DNA of 9,618 bases from JAAYYM01 sp964483155 (lineage in GTDB: Bacteria > Bacillota > Clostridia > Lachnospirales > Lachnospiraceae): contig CAZAAC010000078.1 of NCBI GenBank assembly GCA_964483155.1, positions 1 through 9,618 on the forward strand. The letters run 5' to 3'. Made by a program: the position numbers and the translations under genes. The notes beneath the pieces are model-generated. The model ran no database searches, was not told the DNA's origin, and worked only from the letters and a program-made list of their open reading frames with translations. Of the stretch, positions 7,538-9,618 are shown piece after piece. Numbering within the stretch: the stretch's first letter is position 1; each line of letters starts with the position of its first letter.

Positions 7538-7577
7538 TTGACACATATAGACTATCGTGGTAGTCTGCATATATAAG
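7538..7577 (+). promoter_or_regulatory. Probable blaI-blaR1 promoter
   Basis: A good -10 candidate is TATAAG at 7572-7577 (5 of 6 to consensus), with a weaker -35, TAGACT, at 7548-7553 and an 18-base spacer. A perfect TTGACA also lies at 7538-7543, but 17 bases beyond it is TAGTCT (7561-7566), a poor -10, and TATAAG is 28 bases away. The -35 choice is therefore unresolved. With the TATAAG box, transcription would begin near 7584, placing one dyad over the -35/spacer and the second over the start site, as expected for BlaI/MecI autorepression. Confidence 0.55.
7549..7566 (+). promoter_or_regulatory. Operator dyad 1 for the BlaI-type repressor
   Basis: AGACTA and TAGTCT form perfect 6-base arms around TCGTGG, an 18-bp dyad overlapping the promoter. 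The GACTA half-site resembles the half-sites bound by BlaI/MecI repressors in other Firmicutes. Binding by the adjacent repressor is inferred from position and from the identical second copy downstream. Confidence 0.75.
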
Positions 7578-7580
7578 AAC

Positions 7581-7598
7581 AGACTATTGCACTAGTCT
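7581..7598 (+). promoter_or_regulatory. Operator dyad 2 for the BlaI-type repressor
   Basis: This dyad has the same arms as dyad 1, AGACTA and TAGTCT, around a different 6-base centre, TTGCAC. Only the arms are conserved, which points to protein recognition of the arms. It starts 32 bp after dyad 1, about three helical turns, so two dimers would sit on the same face of the DNA. It ends just before the AAAGGAG ribosome binding site (7601-7607) of the repressor gene. Confidence 0.75.
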
Positions 7599-7613
7599 AA
7601 AAAGGAGAACGGT

Positions 7614-7973
7614 ATGGATATAACGCTTTTTGATTCTGAACTTAAGGTTATGGAAGTTATATGGGAACGGGGAGAAATCTCTGCACGTAGTATTGTGGAT
7701 GTGTTGGCTGAACGGATTGGCTGGAATAAAAACACAACCTACACAGTTATAAAAAAATGTATTGAAAAGGGTGCAATTCTTCGCGAAGAGCCTGGTTTTA
7801 TATGCAAATCATTAGTGGAGAAAGACGAAGTGCAGCAAAGCGAAACGGAACAATTAATCAACAAGATGTTCGGTGGTTCTAGCGAACTATTTTTTTCTGC
7901 ATTTCTTAAAAACAAGGGAATTTCAGAGGATGAAGTAACACGCCTCACTAAAATGATTAGGGAGGTAAAATAA
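7614..7973 (+). CDS. blaI: BlaI/MecI/CopY-family transcriptional repressor
   Basis: This is a dimeric winged-helix repressor that should bind the dyads immediately upstream and be inactivated by proteolysis. It has 119 residues, close to the usual 120-128. The N-terminal winged-helix domain begins LFDSELKVMEVIWERGEISA (5-24), as in BlaI. The recognition-helix region is GWNKNTTYTVIKKCIEKGAI (36-55), followed by the wing (about 56-67). The C-terminal dimerisation helices (about 75-119) contain FFSAFLKNKG (93-102). Ala96-Phe97 there lies roughly where staphylococcal BlaI/MecI are cut before a Phe, but I have not aligned it exactly. The start has AAAGGAG 6 bases upstream. The stop is one base before the next gene's ATG, so the pair is translationally linked. 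There is no copper-binding CxC tail, which argues against CopY. The downstream M56 peptidase makes it the repressor of a BlaRI-type switch; its other targets are not in the window. Confidence 0.92.
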   Translation: MDITLFDSELKVMEVIWERGEISARSIVDVLAERIGWNKNTTYTVIKKCIEKGAILREEPGFICKSLVEKDEVQQSETEQLINKMFGGSSELFFSAFLKNKGISEDEVTRLTKMIREVK

Positions 7974-7974
7974 G

Positions 7975-9558
7975 ATGCTGCATTTTAGAATGGATATGCC
8001 ATTTTATTTCATGGCGTTATATGGAAGTATCATGATTCTATTCGTTATATTTTTAAGAGTATTTTTGAAAAATAAGTTACCTAAATTTGTTCTTCCCTTA
8101 CTTTGGCTATTAGTTCTGATTCGTTTAGTGGTTCCATTTTCTCTGTCTAGCCCTCTTAGTATGCCAGTTCCAGAATTGGATATTTTAACATCGGATGATG
8201 GGGCGGTTTGCGTTGAGCGAAACATTGTAAAAACAAACGTTGTAGGTGGGGCCGCAGAAGAAGTTGTGGAGGATGTAACAACTACTAACGCTTCGGAAAC
8301 AATGGAATATAGTAATGATTATTCTGGGTTTTCATCATTCAACTGGCAGTTTGCTTTGATGATGGTTATTTACATTGGAATTGTTGCAACAGCGGGCATT
8401 CTATTGTATCAAAAATGGGGTTATTTTCAAAAATTCCGTAATAGTTTATTAATTGAACATAACGAAACGATTAACCAAATTCTACGGAGTATGAATATGG
8501 GTCATGTTTTGGTTTTTACCAATGACCACATTGCTACACCATTGGTTTCTGGTATTATAAATCCACGAATTTATCTGCCGTCAGGAATGGATTTTAAAAA
8601 CATACAGATTTTACGTCATATATTAACCCATGAAACCATGCATATCAGACGCAAGGATAATTTTATCAAAGCTGTCATGCTGCTGGCAATTTGTTTGCAC
8701 TGGTATAATCCACTTGTGTGGTTCATGTCTAAGTGTCTATCTGCTGATATTGAGGACGCATGCGATGCTGCTGTGTTAAAGGATTGCGCTACTGATGAGC
8801 GTCAAAATTATGCCAACAGTTTGCTTGCTATGGCAATTACAGGAAATCGCCAAACATTACTTTATAGTGCTTTTTCAAAATCAGAGGTAGAACGAAGAAT
8901 TCGAAGCGTTCTACGTTATAAAAAGGCATCGGCATTGGTTTTAGCATTATCTATGATTTTCATATTTAGTAGCACAGTAGCTTTCGCAACAGGGGTTCAG
9001 GCTCCGTTTTCTAATGATTTTAGTAGTTATTGTGGACACTCAAATAGCAAATGGGCTGTGGAGGCTTTTCTCACAAGAGATATTGCCTTAGGTGAAAATG
9101 CAGGAGAGCGTGCTGATAAAGCAATTTTAAATGCTATGGGTAATGATAAAACAGGTGATCCCGATATGATTCGTACTCAGGTTGTTGCCGCATTAGCAAA
9201 GGAATTTGGCGTGGAAGAAGGTGCATTTAAACTCGCCATTGATTTAAGCATTGACGAAAAAGAACTCCAAGAGGAATATGAGATGTACGGGATAATCAAA
9301 GATAAGAATGGTTTTTATATGTTTCAAGACGAACCAGTACGTATCTATACCGATGAAATGCTAGGCAGCGTCCAAACTAGAGATGTAGGTACTGTAGATA
9401 TTGCTGTCATCCGTGATCGCCTGGGTCAAATCACCTCAATTACAGTTTTCCATCAGGGCGATACGGTATTCGATCAGCGAACAAAAGATAGAGAGCAAAA
9501 TAGGGAAACATTCACTGCGTTACAAGAAAACATAACCAGTGTTGTGGAAAATAAATAG
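7975..9558 (+). CDS. BlaR1-like M56 zinc metallopeptidase with a non-penicillin-binding C-terminal domain
   Basis: This is a membrane-embedded sensor peptidase that should relieve repression by the BlaI-type protein upstream. It has 527 residues, shorter than typical BlaR1/MecR1 (about 585-600). Membrane segments lie near 8-28, 37-57, 126-146 and 318-338. The M56 core has HETMH (219-223), NPLVW (245-249) and DIEDACDAAVL (258-268), where Glu260 is the likely third zinc ligand. RHILTHETMHIRRKDNF (214-230) matches the family well. The segment after 317 looks like an uncleaved anchor that exports residues of about 340-527. That domain of roughly 188 residues is not a recognisable penicillin-binding domain, which in BlaR1 is about 250 residues with STxK. 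It ends with alternating strand-like sequence (VRIYTDEMLG, GTVDIAVIRDRLGQITSITVF). A weak GGGAGG site within the end of blaI serves its ATG. What it senses is unknown: possibly cell-wall stress or an antimicrobial, by analogy only. Confidence 0.88.
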   Translation: MLHFRMDMPFYFMALYGSIMILFVIFLRVFLKNKLPKFVLPLLWLLVLIRLVVPFSLSSPLSMPVPELDILTSDDGAVCVERNIVKTNVVGGAAEEVVEDVTTTNASETMEYSNDYSGFSSFNWQFALMMVIYIGIVATAGILLYQKWGYFQKFRNSLLIEHNETINQILRSMNMGHVLVFTNDHIATPLVSGIINPRIYLPSGMDFKNIQILRHILTHETMHIRRKDNFIKAVMLLAICLHWYNPLVWFMSKCLSADIEDACDAAVLKDCATDERQNYANSLLAMAITGNRQTLLYSAFSKSEVERRIRSVLRYKKASALVLALSMIFIFSSTVAFATGVQAPFSNDFSSYCGHSNSKWAVEAFLTRDIALGENAGERADKAILNAMGNDKTGDPDMIRTQVVAALAKEFGVEEGAFKLAIDLSIDEKELQEEYEMYGIIKDKNGFYMFQDEPVRIYTDEMLGSVQTRDVGTVDIAVIRDRLGQITSITVFHQGDTVFDQRTKDREQNRETFTALQENITSVVENK

Positions 9559-9581
9559 TGTAGACGAGATTCCATAGTATT

Positions 9582-9618
9582 AGAGTCACTTTTAAAAGAA
9601 ATTTTGAAAAGTGACTCT
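9582..9618 (+). terminator. Long inverted repeat after the metallopeptidase gene, probable terminator
   Basis: AGAGTCACTTTT (9582-9593) pairs perfectly with AAAAGTGACTCT (9607-9618). Inside, AAAA (9594-9597) pairs with TTTT (9602-9605) around a GAAA tetraloop, leaving one bulged G at 9606. The result is a 16-pair hairpin 23 bases after the stop codon. The window ends at the last paired base, so the expected T-tract cannot be seen. The position and GNRA-type loop favour a transcription terminator; a mobile-element end or repeat is the alternative. Confidence 0.65.

Noticed and set aside
9040..9156. SNSK (residues 356-359) and KTG (392-394) in the metallopeptidase C-terminus as penicillin-binding motifs
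   Set aside because: They are only about 33 residues apart and SNSK lies within about 20 residues of the membrane. In penicillin-binding sensors the SxxK and KTG motifs are well over 100 residues apart with an SxN between them, so these look fortuitous.

Overview
The window reads as part of a low-GC Firmicutes chromosome, most likely a gut or rumen Lachnospiraceae (Butyrivibrio/Roseburia-like). This rests on AT-rich coding sequence, strong AGGAGG-type ribosome binding sites, a ChvE-type lipoprotein sugar system beside a methyl-accepting chemotaxis protein, and a clostridial-style BlaI/M56 peptidase pair. The genus is inferred from protein character only; no marker gene is present. All supported genes lie on the + strand.

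Left part (135-4256): a complete multiple-monosaccharide ABC importer. A double-domain ATPase (MmsA/GguA type) overlaps by 4 bases the permease (MmsB/GguB type). A 90-base gap with a very strong ribosome binding site follows, then the ChvE-type lipoprotein binding protein. A Rho-independent terminator at 4224-4256 closes the unit. The binding protein comes last in this operon.

Middle (4324-7150): a transmembrane chemoreceptor with HAMP and signalling domains, then a PfkB-family fructokinase 58 bases downstream. Together with the transporter these make a plausible sense, import and phosphorylate locus for a monosaccharide. The link between receptor and binding protein is an inference from position.

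Right part (7189-9618): a decayed fragment of an AAA-family (AAA_14/DUF4143) ATPase, with one block displaced by a deletion and frameshift. Next comes a BlaI/MecI-type repressor preceded by two identical-architecture 18-bp dyads spaced 32 bp apart, then a BlaR1-like M56 metallopeptidase. A long GAAA-capped hairpin at the window edge probably terminates this unit. The peptidase keeps the zinc-protease core but its extracytoplasmic C-terminal domain does not look like a penicillin-binding sensor, so the signal it reads is unknown. This pair is the most interesting part of the window. No clearly new multi-gene system was found.
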